Below, one piece after another: positions 25,631 through 34,519 of a stretch of 64,000 nt of DNA. The translations under genes were made by a program, and so were the position numbers. How positions within the stretch are numbered: the first letter of the stretch is position 1; each line of letters opens with the position of its first letter. The stretch lies in the NCBI RefSeq assembly GCF_009757775.1, contig NZ_RHLK01000015.1, forward strand, positions 1 to 64,000. The letters run 5' to 3'. The notes under the pieces are model-generated. The model saw only the letters and a program-made list of their open reading frames with translations. It made no database searches and was not told the origin of the DNA. Origin of the DNA: Paenibacillus lutrae. Lineage in GTDB: Bacteria; Bacillota; Bacilli; Paenibacillales; NBRC-103111.

Positions 25631-25644
25631 TAACGTTTCGCTAA

Positions 25645-25669
25645 TTTTTGATACAATGTGTATCAAAAA
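25645..25669. promoter_or_regulatory. Perfect 25-bp dyad at the GH promoter
   Basis: TTTTTGATACA (25645-25655), centre ATG, TGTATCAAAAA (25659-25669). The perfect 11-bp arms overlap the -35 position of the predicted promoter, as expected for a repressor site. The regulator is unknown. Confidence 0.55.
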
Positions 25670-25716
25670 AATCAGTTACTTTCACCATGGAGCCTAGCTC
25701 TTCCTTTACCAACGCA

Positions 25717-25779
25717 AAAACACCTTCAAGAATCGTCCCCTTGTCTTACGACATGGTTACTTTCTCTTGAAGGTGTTTT
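25717..25779. terminator. Bidirectional terminator-like inverted repeat
   Basis: AAAACACCTTCAAGA (25717-25731) pairs with TCTTGAAGGTGTTTT (25765-25779). The 33-nt loop is long but the 15-bp stem is perfect. Confidence 0.65.
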
Positions 25780-25879
25780 GATTGGCTACGCGTTTGCCGT
25801 ATGATTGCCGCAGAAAGCGCGAGAAATGATGCTCCTCTCCAGTAGAGGGGGCTTGCGCATCTTGCAGCTTGTCTGCGGC

Positions 25880-25904
25880 TTAAGACGCCGCGCAAGCGTC
25901 TTAA
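25880..25904 (-). terminator. Hairpin overlapping the flippase stop codon
   Basis: TTAAGACGC (25880-25888) pairs with GCGTCTTAA (25896-25904). The right arm contains the stop codon of the flippase gene. Confidence 0.5.
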
Positions 25905-27562
25905 CCGCGGCCCATTAAGCGGCCCGCTTTCGCAAGCACCTTCCGGAGCGGCGCCGGGAAGGATTTCACATCCTCACTGGTCACGACTTTCGTCACGAAC
26001 AAGAGGATAACGTAGAGCAAGCAGGCTAAACCGCCTACAATAATGGCATTAAGCGTTGCATTGGCAACTCCCCACGGGAATAGCTCTAAGTTAGCAAACA
26101 AGAAGCGCTCTGTGAAGAATCCGGCAAAGGCCACAATAACCGTTGTCGCGACGATACCGGTCCAGCGGCGGGCATTCATAATACGGAATGAAACCACATT
26201 ACGCATTACAGCCAGATTGAAAGCTGTCATGACAATAAAGCACAGCATGGTCGACAGCAAAATGCCATAGACACCCAGCCATGGCGACAGCACCAGGTTA
26301 CCGATTAGCTTGATCGCGATTCCGAAAACGACGCTTGAAACAAGCGCCCGCATTTTGCCCATGCCCATCATCACGGCACCCGACGTTTGCATGGTGATCT
26401 GGAACATGGCTCCCGCGGTCATAAGAGCGATCATAGGCGGCCCGTATTCATACCCCGCCTGAGTACCGCCGTAATCGAACATCCCCGACAAAGGACGGGC
26501 AGCTGTACAAATGGCAAGCACCATAGGCAGGCCGGATAGAATGGCAAGCTGCATAACACGGGCCGATTGGTGACGCACCTGATCCAGCTCGCGGCGGGAA
26601 TAAGCAGCGGAGATAATCGGGATAACCGATTGGCTGAGTGCTATAGCCAGCACAATCGGCAGTCCTGCGAGCGACTGGGCTTGGCCTCCCAAAATCCCGA
26701 CGAGCTCCCTGCTCGTATCCGCCCCGATCTGCTCACGAAGCAGCGGAACAAGCGTCGAAGAATCTATCGCATAAATCAGTGTAACGGTGATGGAGAAAAT
26801 AACGATCGGGATCGACAGACGCAGCATCTGCTTATAGATCTGACTAAAAGGGAGCTTCGTCCCGGCTGATGAGCGGTCACGATCTGACACCTGCCTGGCA
26901 TTCCCGGATGCAGATTCTTCTTGAAGATCCTCCCTCCGGAATTTCCGGGCAAAATACATCAATACCAACATCGCGGCAATCCCGCCGGTCACGCCGCCGA
27001 AAGATGCACCTGCCACGGCCCAGTCCAGACCGAAACCAAGCAGCAGATAAGCCAGGCCCAGAGCCGTTATCAGACGGATAATCTGCTCAATAACCTGAGA
27101 GATCCCGTTGGGCAGCATATGCTGCCGTCCCTGGAAATACCCCCGCATGATGGCGATGACTGGGAAGATGAGCAGCGCAGGAGCTATCGCCATGGTCGGC
27201 AATGCGGCGCCGGGAACGCCTGACTTCTCCGCATACAGCGGCGAGAGAACAAATAACAGCACGCTGGCAACAAGTCCGGCTCCTGCAGCAAACAGCAGTG
27301 CAGCCCGGTAAATATGTTTGGCCTCGTCCATCTGGCCGAGCGCGGTTCGCTCAGAGACCATTTTACTAAGGGCACTCGGAATACCTGCCGTAGCGACAAC
27401 GAGTAGAATGCTGTAGATATTAAAGGCGACCGAGTAGCTCGCCATCCCTTCATTGCCCAGCATATAAACAAGCGGGAACCGCTGGAATACGCCGAGGAAC
27501 CGGGCAATCAGAGCTGCCACGGTCAATATAAGCGTACCTTTGACGAGCGAATCTTTAGACAA
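25901..27562 (-). CDS. MATE-type polysaccharide/lipid flippase (SpoVB/YtgP-like)
   Basis: 553 aa with about 14 hydrophobic segments. The N-terminal KGTLILTVAALIARFLGVFQRFP is typical of the SpoVB/YtgP branch of the MATE/MOP exporters, which flip lipid-linked cell-wall or polysaccharide precursors. A family segment IMRGYFQGRQHMLPNGISQVIEQ is present near residue 140. The RBS GGGGAGAAGG precedes the ATG. The spore-specific (SpoVB) and vegetative (YtgP/MurJ-like) roles cannot be separated from sequence alone. A terminator stands between it and the upstream ThuA-like gene. Confidence 0.88.
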   Translation of the reverse strand: MSKDSLVKGTLILTVAALIARFLGVFQRFPLVYMLGNEGMASYSVAFNIYSILLVVATAGIPSALSKMVSERTALGQMDEAKHIYRAALLFAAGAGLVASVLLFVLSPLYAEKSGVPGAALPTMAIAPALLIFPVIAIMRGYFQGRQHMLPNGISQVIEQIIRLITALGLAYLLLGFGLDWAVAGASFGGVTGGIAAMLVLMYFARKFRREDLQEESASGNARQVSDRDRSSAGTKLPFSQIYKQMLRLSIPIVIFSITVTLIYAIDSSTLVPLLREQIGADTSRELVGILGGQAQSLAGLPIVLAIALSQSVIPIISAAYSRRELDQVRHQSARVMQLAILSGLPMVLAICTAARPLSGMFDYGGTQAGYEYGPPMIALMTAGAMFQITMQTSGAVMMGMGKMRALVSSVVFGIAIKLIGNLVLSPWLGVYGILLSTMLCFIVMTAFNLAVMRNVVSFRIMNARRWTGIVATTVIVAFAGFFTERFLFANLELFPWGVANATLNAIIVGGLACLLYVILLFVTKVVTSEDVKSFPAPLRKVLAKAGRLMGRG

Positions 27563-27592
27563 TGTCGTTCCTTCTCCCCTTACATAATAAGA

Positions 27593-27615
27593 CCGGAAAA
27601 GGAGTCCTTTTCCGG
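27593..27615 (-). terminator. Terminator after the ThuA-like gene
   Basis: CCGGAAAAGG (27593-27602) pairs with CCTTTTCCGG (27606-27615), with a 3-nt loop. Confidence 0.75.
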
Positions 27616-27641
27616 ATGGTGTAGCAGCAGTGAGTTATTCT

Positions 27642-28370
27642 TTAAGGTTGGCTGCCTTTCATGATCTCGAGCGGCTCCGATTTGCCATAAACCGGTCTCG
27701 TGGTGTTCACAGGCGCCGCCCATTTAACTCCGTTGGAAATAACCTTCAGGACATCCTTGTTATAATAAGTCGGATATGTCTCGTGTCCCGGACGGAAGTA
27801 GAAGATACGACCTTGTCCACGGTGGAACGTACAGCCGCTGCGGAAGACTTCCCCTCCTTCAAACCAGCTGACGAACACCAGCTCGTCCGGCGCGGGAATA
27901 TCAAAATGCTCGCCGTACATTTCCTCATGCTCCAGTTCGATGAAGTGGCCGACCCCCTGGGCAATCGGATGAGCAGGATCCACAACCCACAAACGTTCTT
28001 TTTCCCCGTCTTCTCTCCAGCGCAGATCGCACGAGGTGCCCATCAGCTTCTTGAAGATTTTGGAGAAATGCCCGGAGTGTAGAACAACCAGCCCCATACC
28101 TTCCAGTACACGCTTCTGCACACGATCTACAATAGCATCCGACACGTCGCCATGAGCCTTATGCCCCCACCAGATCAGAACATCGGTGCTGTCCAGCACT
28201 TCTTGCGTAAGGCCATGCTCCGGCTGATCCATCGTTGCCGTACGAATTTCAAAAGAATCATCGGCAAGACCGGATGCCAGGGCTCCATGAATGCCCTGCG
28301 GGTACACTTCCGCGACTTTCGGGTTGTTCTTCTCATGTACATTTTCATTCCACACCGTAACATTAATCAT
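27642..28370 (-). CDS. ThuA-like domain protein (trehalose utilisation)
   Basis: 242 aa. The ThuA family has a glutamine-amidotransferase-like fold and is linked to trehalose catabolism. Pattern: [13 protein letters not shown] at the start, [34 protein letters not shown], and [23 protein letters not shown] at the end. GGAAGGAAG supports ATG 28370; the longer frame to 28427 would overlap the DUF456 gene. It lies directly after the DUF456 gene on the same strand, probably one operon with it. No trehalase or transporter is adjacent, so the substrate here is open. Confidence 0.88.
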   Translation of the reverse strand: MINVTVWNENVHEKNNPKVAEVYPQGIHGALASGLADDSFEIRTATMDQPEHGLTQEVLDSTDVLIWWGHKAHGDVSDAIVDRVQKRVLEGMGLVVLHSGHFSKIFKKLMGTSCDLRWREDGEKERLWVVDPAHPIAQGVGHFIELEHEEMYGEHFDIPAPDELVFVSWFEGGEVFRSGCTFHRGQGRIFYFRPGHETYPTYYNKDVLKVISNGVKWAAPVNTTRPVYGKSEPLEIMKGSQP

Positions 28371-28413
28371 CTGTCGTCTTCCTTCCGAGTAGGTTTTGTC
28401 AACAGCGTCTTGA

Positions 28414-28890
28414 TCAGATCCAGACAATAAAGAAAATAATCATCAGCACTTGGAGGACAACCTTAACGACAACGCTGGAGAAAAATCCAAGAACCGAGCC
28501 CACCCCGACCTTGGCAGCCTGTTTGAGGCTCGAACCGTGATAGAGTTCTCCGATTAAGGCGCCGATAAACGGTCCCAGAATCAGACCGAAAGCCGGAATC
28601 GCAAAGGGACCGACGAGCAGTCCGATCGTGCTGCCCCAAACCGACGCTTTGGAGCCGCCGAATTTCTTGACGCCCAATGCGCTGACGAGATAATCACCGA
28701 TCGTGATCGCAATTACGATTACAGTCTGAATGAACCAGAACCAGAAGCCAAACGGTTCAAAACTGAAGAAAAATCCATAGACAAAAAAAGCGGCGTAAAT
28801 CGCTAGCGCCCCTGGCAGGATGGGATAAACCGCTCCTACCATCCCGATGACAAACAACAAAATAATTAGGATCCATCCCAAAATAACCAT
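28414..28890 (-). CDS. DUF456 family membrane protein
   Basis: 158 aa with about five hydrophobic segments and Gly-rich loops, including [17 protein letters not shown] and [22 protein letters not shown], the DUF456 signatures. AAGGAAGG directly abuts the first ATG (28899), so the second ATG at 28890 is the more likely start. The function is unknown. Gene order HAD - DUF456 - ThuA on one strand suggests an operon. Confidence 0.85.
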   Translation of the reverse strand: MVILGWILIILLFVIGMVGAVYPILPGALAIYAAFFVYGFFFSFEPFGFWFWFIQTVIVIAITIGDYLVSALGVKKFGGSKASVWGSTIGLLVGPFAIPAFGLILGPFIGALIGELYHGSSLKQAAKVGVGSVLGFFSSVVVKVVLQVLMIIFFIVWI

Positions 28891-28927
28891 ATGCGGCATC
28901 CTTCCTTAAACCAAGTCGTCCCGGTTC

Positions 28928-29686
28928 TTACTGCTTAGTCGAGGCAGACGGATTGAGCACGTATTCCTGGATGACTTTTGCAACCCCATCCTCTTCATTG
29001 GTCACCGTTATCAAATCGGCTATGCGCTTAACGCCCTCTTGAGCATTCCCCATAGCGACACCCAGACCTGCAGCCCGAATCATGGCGATGTCATTCTCAC
29101 TATCCCCCATCGCGATAACTTCGGACATTTGAATACCCAGCAATTTACAAACTTCTTCAATCCCGCTTGCTTTGCTGACCCCTTTGGGATTCAATTCGAG
29201 GTTATTCGGGTGAGAGTTCGTAATTTCAAGAACGCCCCAACTGGCTAGTTCACCCCGGATGATTTCCAGGCTCTCATTGTTCTCGGTGTAAAAACCGAAT
29301 TTCAACCATTCCGGTTTGGTGATGTCATCGGCCCATTTGTCCCGGTTATACATCCCCTCAACCGAATAAGCCCAATACCAGGTATCGTGCTCGATAGCAA
29401 GATCATACATCCGCTGTACAAGATCCAAATCCAGCAGTGTGCGCTTCAGCAGCTGATTAGGCGCCTTCCATACCTCACTGCCGTTCACGGATACAATCGG
29501 AGTTTCCAGCTTCAGCTCCACCGCGTAAGGAAGCGCCGTCTGTACCCCGCGCCCCGTCGAAAAAATAACCGTTACACCAGCATCAAGCGCTGCGTAGATC
29601 GCCTCTTTGTTCGCATCGGAAACTGTTTTTTCCTCCGTAAGAAGCGTGCCATCCATGTCCAGCGCCACCAGTTTATATTGTCCCAC
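28928..29686 (-). CDS. Cof-type HAD hydrolase
   Basis: 252 aa. HAD phosphatase of the Cof subfamily: motif I LDMDGTLL with nucleophile Asp near residue 9, motif II FSTGR, motif III Lys in the GVSKASGIEEV segment, and motif IV GDSENDIAMI. Such enzymes dephosphorylate sugar phosphates and flavin or vitamin precursors; the substrate is not predictable. GAGGAGG sets a GTG start at 29686; the frame opens 90 nt earlier without a site. It lies 37 bp upstream of the DUF456 gene. Confidence 0.92.
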   Translation of the reverse strand: MGQYKLVALDMDGTLLTEEKTVSDANKEAIYAALDAGVTVIFSTGRGVQTALPYAVELKLETPIVSVNGSEVWKAPNQLLKRTLLDLDLVQRMYDLAIEHDTWYWAYSVEGMYNRDKWADDITKPEWLKFGFYTENNESLEIIRGELASWGVLEITNSHPNNLELNPKGVSKASGIEEVCKLLGIQMSEVIAMGDSENDIAMIRAAGLGVAMGNAQEGVKRIADLITVTNEEDGVAKVIQEYVLNPSASTKQ

Positions 29687-29940
29687 CGAATTTCCTCCTC
29701 CAGGTTTTCTACAGGAAAACCACATCGTATGCATCGTCTTCAGGTGTTTCAAGAATGCGTATCCGGACCATTTCAATGAAATGAATATCCGGCCAGCAAA
29801 TAATAAAGCTCCGCTGTCAGCGACTGTCCGTAATGATCAGCTACTCTCTTGTCTCAACCATTATTACACGGCCGTGATCCAGATATAACCATAATTCTTA
29901 TCATGTTAACGTACAGAGCTTAAGCGGAGCTGCTCTTATA

Positions 29941-31815
29941 TTAGAATGCCGCGACTTTCTTCTGGGTTGTTTCTTCCATATAGGTGGCATGCCACAGAGC
30001 AAACATGTAGATCGTCCACAGTCTGCGAGCATAGTCTCCTTGTCCATCCTGATGAAGCTTGGCCATTCTCTCGACCGCATCCAGACGGATGTAGTCTTCG
30101 ATCCCGCTAGCTTTGATTTGCTCAACCATAGTCGTACCCGTCGGTCCTTTGAGCCAGTCACGCAGCGGAACAGGGAAGCCCAGCTTCGGCCGGTTCATAA
30201 TGAAATCCGGAACAACGCCTTCCATCGCTTTGCGGAAAATATGCTTCGTCGTTCCTTCCGCAATCCGGTATTTGGCTGGAATTCGGCGGGCTACTTCGAA
30301 CAATTCCTTGTCGAGGAAAGGTACGCGAAGCTCCAAAGAATGAGCCATGGTCATTTTATCGGCCTTCATCAGAATATCGCCAGGCATCCAGAGATTCATG
30401 TCAATGTACTGCATCCGCGAAACAGGATCGAGATGCTTGGTCTTATCATAATACTGCGCAGCGATTTGGAACGGATTCTGATACCGCTTCAGCATGTCGT
30501 GATCAACGCGCAGAACCTCAGCCTTCATATCTTCGGTGAAAATCTTAGCGTTGCCGAGGAAACGCTCTTCCAGAGGCGTCGTGCCGCGCAGAATATAATT
30601 GCGGCCTTTCATTCCCTGCGGAAGCATCAGCGCCATGCGGTGCATCAAGCGGCGCAGCGGCAGCGGCAGACCCTCCAGCGGGGCCAGTGACGTCGGTTCC
30701 CGGTAGATCCGGTATCCGCCGAACAGCTCGTCCGCTCCCTCGCCTGAGAGAGTGACTGTCACATGCTCCCGCGCGAGCTGAGCTACATGATAGAGGGCAA
30801 TCGCCGAAGGATCAGCGACAGGCTCATCCTGGTGCCAGACAGCCTTAGGCAGCGTGTTGAAGAAATCCTCACGCGTAATGATTTTGGAATAATGCTCCGT
30901 GCCAAGCGCTTTTGCCGTTTCCTGCGCAATAATCGTTTCATTATTCGGACCTTCAAAGCCGACCGAGAACGTACGGATCGGCTCGATTTGGCGCATCTGC
31001 GCCGCAATGGCCGTCGAGTCGATGCCGCTCGATAAGAAGCAGCCGCGTTCTACGTCACTAACCATGTGATGCACAACCGAATCTTTGAGCGTCTCCCTGA
31101 TTTGTTCCACATATTCGCCAAAAGGGCGCTCCTCAGGCTGGAACATCGGATCCCAATAACGGTGGATCGACATTGTGCCATCAAAGGTAACCTTGAGGTA
31201 ATGCGCGGGAGGCAGCTTCTGGACTCCCTGGAACATCGTATTAGGCTCCGGAACATACTGGAACGTTAAGTAGTTCATAAGGCTCTCCGTGCGGATCAGC
31301 GGACTGATGCTGCCGGAGGCCATAAGGCTCTTAATTTCGGAACCGAAGAGAAGCTGACGGTCATTCATTTGATAATAAAAAGGTTTGATGCCGAAATGAT
31401 CGCGAGCTGCAAACAGTTCTTTCTTGCGGCGGTCCCAGATCGCAAAACCGAACATCCCGCGCAGGTGTTTGACACACTCTTCCCCGAACTCTTCGTACAG
31501 ATGCACGATGACCTCGGTGTCGCTGTTTGTACGGAATACATGGCCGCGATCGAGCAGCATGGACCGTAAAGCTTTATAATTGTAAATCTCTCCGTTAAAA
31601 ATAATCCAGACGGATTCGTCTTCATTGCAAAGCGGCTGATGGCCTTCGGCCAAATCAATAATGGAAAGCCTGCGGAAACCAAGCCCGATTCTATTCTCCG
31701 TCCAGAAGCCCGAGTCGTTAGGACCGCGGTGATGAATGACGTCCGTCATATTCTGAAGCATGGACAAGGATGGCTCTCTATCTTCAAAGTACATAACACC
31801 GGTGATACCACACAC
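29941..31815 (-). CDS. asnB: Asparagine synthase (glutamine-hydrolysing)
   Basis: 624 aa. It uses glutamine nitrogen and ATP to convert aspartate to asparagine. The N-terminal Ntn amidotransferase begins MCGITGVMYF, with catalytic Cys2; RGPNDSG and NGEIYNY are glutaminase-site motifs. The synthetase domain has the PP-loop SSGIDSTAIAA and LSGEGADELFGGYRIY. Length and layout match AsnB/AsnO-type enzymes; the sporulation form AsnO is an alternative, but no sporulation promoter is visible. It stands alone. Confidence 0.95.
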   Translation of the reverse strand: MCGITGVMYFEDREPSLSMLQNMTDVIHHRGPNDSGFWTENRIGLGFRRLSIIDLAEGHQPLCNEDESVWIIFNGEIYNYKALRSMLLDRGHVFRTNSDTEVIVHLYEEFGEECVKHLRGMFGFAIWDRRKKELFAARDHFGIKPFYYQMNDRQLLFGSEIKSLMASGSISPLIRTESLMNYLTFQYVPEPNTMFQGVQKLPPAHYLKVTFDGTMSIHRYWDPMFQPEERPFGEYVEQIRETLKDSVVHHMVSDVERGCFLSSGIDSTAIAAQMRQIEPIRTFSVGFEGPNNETIIAQETAKALGTEHYSKIITREDFFNTLPKAVWHQDEPVADPSAIALYHVAQLAREHVTVTLSGEGADELFGGYRIYREPTSLAPLEGLPLPLRRLMHRMALMLPQGMKGRNYILRGTTPLEERFLGNAKIFTEDMKAEVLRVDHDMLKRYQNPFQIAAQYYDKTKHLDPVSRMQYIDMNLWMPGDILMKADKMTMAHSLELRVPFLDKELFEVARRIPAKYRIAEGTTKHIFRKAMEGVVPDFIMNRPKLGFPVPLRDWLKGPTGTTMVEQIKASGIEDYIRLDAVERMAKLHQDGQGDYARRLWTIYMFALWHATYMEETTQKKVAAF

Positions 31816-31980
31816 GAGTGATCCACACCTCCATAAAAACTACAACACATGTTGTTATTCGATACATTAGTATAGCACAACCTGTCCCCTTTCTGAAAAT
31901 GGAAACTCGCAATCCTTGCAGCAGCTCCCCTTACGATGAAAATGAAAACCCTTCCCGCTGCCGGACCTTTACAACAGCGA

Positions 31981-32010
31981 ATCACCCGGGCGGTAACCCG
32001 GGTGATCTTT
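31981..32010 (+). terminator. Orphan hairpin with U-tract
   Basis: ATCACCCGGG (31981-31990) pairs with CCCGGGTGAT (31997-32006), followed by TTTTT on the plus strand. No plus-strand gene precedes it, so it may end a small plus-strand RNA. Confidence 0.6.
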
Positions 32011-32014
32011 TTAC

Positions 32015-32077
32015 TTATAAGAAGATGACCGTCCATATGAGACGCTTAACGGAGGACATGAGCTTGCGCTTCTTCAT
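32015..32077 (-). CDS. Possible 20-residue basic-hydrophobic peptide
   Basis: The frame reads MKKRKLMSSVKRLIWTVIFL. AAAGGAAAGAGGGG lies about 6 nt before the ATG. It is positively charged then hydrophobic, like small membrane peptides or a leader. It lies 211 bp downstream of the PBP2 stop, and the palindrome at 31981-32006 follows its stop. This is a weak call made on the ribosome site and composition. Confidence 0.3.
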   Translation of the reverse strand: MKKRKLMSSVKRLIWTVIFL

Positions 32078-32288
32078 AGCCGACCCCTCTTTCCTTTGGG
32101 CATTTTTGTTGGTGAAAGGCAACTTTTGGACCGTAAATAACCGGGTTTCCTACCTTATATTATGCCCCCTCCCCATAGGAGGTTCCATATTTAGGCGAAA
32201 ACCCGGCATGTCCACTCTGATCTAAGAGCCTGGACGGCCCGCTCTGAGTAACTAAGCCAATCTAGCATGCGTCTTATGCAGAATGGGC

Positions 32289-34331
32289 TTACTTCTTCTT
32301 CTCCGTATTCCCGGTTGCAGGCCCGCGAGGCGTGCCGGACAACCCGATGTACTCATCGTAGGCATCGAAGATTTCCCGGGCGATCGGAGCCGCACTCCAG
32401 GAGCCGTATCCGCCCTCTGGAATGACAACCGCTACAGCCAGCTTAGGTTTATCTGCCGGTGCAAAAGCGATGAAAGTCCCGTTATCCACCGTTTTGGTAC
32501 CGATCTGCTGAGTCGATGTTCCCGTCTTGGATGCGAAGGTGTAATTCACGTTATCGAAGCCTTGTGATTTAACCCGTTTCATCCCGGCAAAAATCGTATC
32601 CCAGTATTCCTGCTTGAAGGACTTTTCCTCGCTCAGTATCTCAGGACCGAATTTCTTAACGATTTCACCGTCATAAGTCGTGATTTTGTCGACGAATTGA
32701 GGCTTCAATCTCTTCCCTTGAGTCGCGAGCATAGCCGTGTGCTGGGCCAGCTGCAAAGTCGTCGCTTTCTCGTTCTGTCCCCACGAAGCATAAATAAGGG
32801 CAGATTGGGCGCTGTTCAAAGCCGCATTGGCGATCGATTCGTTCGATCCGGCATATTCATTAGGCAGACCGCTCTGCGTAGAGGTGGTCAGCCCGAATCT
32901 CTTCAAGTAATCGTCCCAGATCTGCAGGCCGTTCTTGCGCTCGAAGTACAGCTTGCTGCCGATCCAAGCCGACATATACGTATTCGATGAGTGCTCCAGC
33001 GCCTGGGCCGCATTAATCGGCCCCCATGCTTTACGTCCTGAATTCCAGATGGTACTTTGCGACCCCTGCTTACCGAACGAGTAAGAGCCGGTGTCGTTGT
33101 ACCTGTCCTGAGGCTTGAAAAAGCCTTCCTTAAGACCGACAAGCACAGTCAGCGGCTTAATGGTCGAACCCATGTAAACCATGGAATTGGCATGCTTCCT
33201 CAGTTCTTTCTCCGGATAATCCGGATAGGCCGTCGTAATGGTTCCGTTGTTCACGAAAGGCTGGATTTTGGCATAATCCGTCGTCTTGATGCCGCCTGTC
33301 CACAGATTCGGATCGTAATCCGGCATACTCGCCATCGTAATGATCCGTCCCGTATCTACTTCCATGGCTACCGCATAACCGGAGCGCGCATTCGGCGAAT
33401 AGCCGTAGCTGCCTGATTTAGGCTGGCGCAGGTAGGTTAGTTGATCCATGATTTTCTGTTCCGTACGGGTCTGAATATCCTTGTGAATCGTCAGGTGCAG
33501 GTTGTTCCCCTTCTCGGGCTTGGTAATCGTCACATTGCCTATAATCTTCTGGGACGAGTTAACCGGGTACGTTTTGTAGCCGTTCTTACCCCGGAGTTCT
33601 TCCTGGTACATCAGCTCAAGACCGTCATAGCCTACATCCTCGGTATCCAGGTATTCCTCGGTCTTGGTTTTGTCTTTATAGAAGGACAGTCCGTACTTAG
33701 ACTCGCGCGCCGTAGAAAACTGCCTCATATAGCCGGTCAATTGCACGGCGATTTTGTCCTCATCATAGGTGCGGATGCTTTCCTCCATCACTTCAACCCA
33801 TTTGAATTCATCGCGGTGCTCAAGCAGATAAGCAACTTCTTCTTTGGACAAATCCGCTTTGATCCGCCTGGGGATGGAATAATAGCTGGGCTCTTTCGTT
33901 TTATTCTTGTCGATATCATAGCCGACGTCCATAAGTTCGACGATGGCTGCCGCCGTCAGAGGCGTCTGCTTCGATTTAGCGGAGCCGTACTGCTGGAAAA
34001 TATCCGCAAGCTTATGAGCGAATGCTATGACCTCATCCTTATCTTTCTGCCCGGATTCGATCCGGAAAAACACAGATTGAACCGGTATCGTATATGCGAT
34101 CGGGTAGCTGTTGGAATCATAAATATTCCCCCGGATCGGGGCAATTGGCGTTTCACGGTTGGTGGCTGAGTGTTCTTCCTCCGCAAGCTTTTCTCCTTCA
34201 ACAAATTGAAGAATAGCAAGCTTCACAATCAAGACGGAAAACAGCAAAAATGTGGCGAAAAAGAATAAATTAATCCGGATTGAAAAGTGCCGTTTACCAG
34301 AATCTTTCTTTTGAATATCTTCGTTGTCCAT
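32289..34331 (-). CDS. Penicillin-binding protein 2 (class B transpeptidase)
   Basis: 680 aa. It cross-links peptidoglycan, typically for cell elongation (MrdA/PbpA family) or spore germ-cell wall. There is one N-terminal membrane anchor (INLFFFATFLLFSVLIVKLAILQF), then the PBP dimerisation domain from about residue 60, then the transpeptidase with active-site Ser in STIK, the SSN motif (EHSSNTY) and KTGT (SKTGTSTQQ). AAGGAAGG sets ATG 34331; the frame to 34394 lacks a site. The C-terminal tail is short and basic. No mreBCD genes are adjacent. Confidence 0.93.
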   Translation of the reverse strand: MDNEDIQKKDSGKRHFSIRINLFFFATFLLFSVLIVKLAILQFVEGEKLAEEEHSATNRETPIAPIRGNIYDSNSYPIAYTIPVQSVFFRIESGQKDKDEVIAFAHKLADIFQQYGSAKSKQTPLTAAAIVELMDVGYDIDKNKTKEPSYYSIPRRIKADLSKEEVAYLLEHRDEFKWVEVMEESIRTYDEDKIAVQLTGYMRQFSTARESKYGLSFYKDKTKTEEYLDTEDVGYDGLELMYQEELRGKNGYKTYPVNSSQKIIGNVTITKPEKGNNLHLTIHKDIQTRTEQKIMDQLTYLRQPKSGSYGYSPNARSGYAVAMEVDTGRIITMASMPDYDPNLWTGGIKTTDYAKIQPFVNNGTITTAYPDYPEKELRKHANSMVYMGSTIKPLTVLVGLKEGFFKPQDRYNDTGSYSFGKQGSQSTIWNSGRKAWGPINAAQALEHSSNTYMSAWIGSKLYFERKNGLQIWDDYLKRFGLTTSTQSGLPNEYAGSNESIANAALNSAQSALIYASWGQNEKATTLQLAQHTAMLATQGKRLKPQFVDKITTYDGEIVKKFGPEILSEEKSFKQEYWDTIFAGMKRVKSQGFDNVNYTFASKTGTSTQQIGTKTVDNGTFIAFAPADKPKLAVAVVIPEGGYGSWSAAPIAREIFDAYDEYIGLSGTPRGPATGNTEKKK

Positions 34332-34490
34332 CGTGCTTCCTTCCTTAGTAACGTTGGTTCTGACACGGACTTTAACTTTCGCGTCCCCATCCACCCTAGT
34401 TTACCATACATGTACCATCTGTGAAAAATGTCGCAGGATGACAGTTATGCCCACCCTCTTGTTCCTCACGGTCCGCTCTGCTTAGAACAA

Positions 34491-34516
34491 AACCGCTCCT
34501 CAGGACAGGAGCGGTT
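34491..34516 (-). terminator. Terminator after the transglutaminase gene
   Basis: AACCGCTCCT (34491-34500) pairs with AGGAGCGGTT (34507-34516). Confidence 0.7.
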
Positions 34517-34519
34517 GTT

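Larger units (their letters stand above)
25522..25900. other. Upstream region of the glycoside hydrolase
   Basis: 379 bp with no ORF. It holds the GH promoter and dyad, a terminator-like long inverted repeat, and the hairpin at the end of the flippase gene. Confidence 0.6.
31816..32288. other. Intergenic region asnB/PBP2
   Basis: 473 bp. It contains a palindromic hairpin at 31981-32006 and a possible 20-aa minus-strand peptide frame at 32015-32077. There is no other ORF. Confidence 0.5.
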
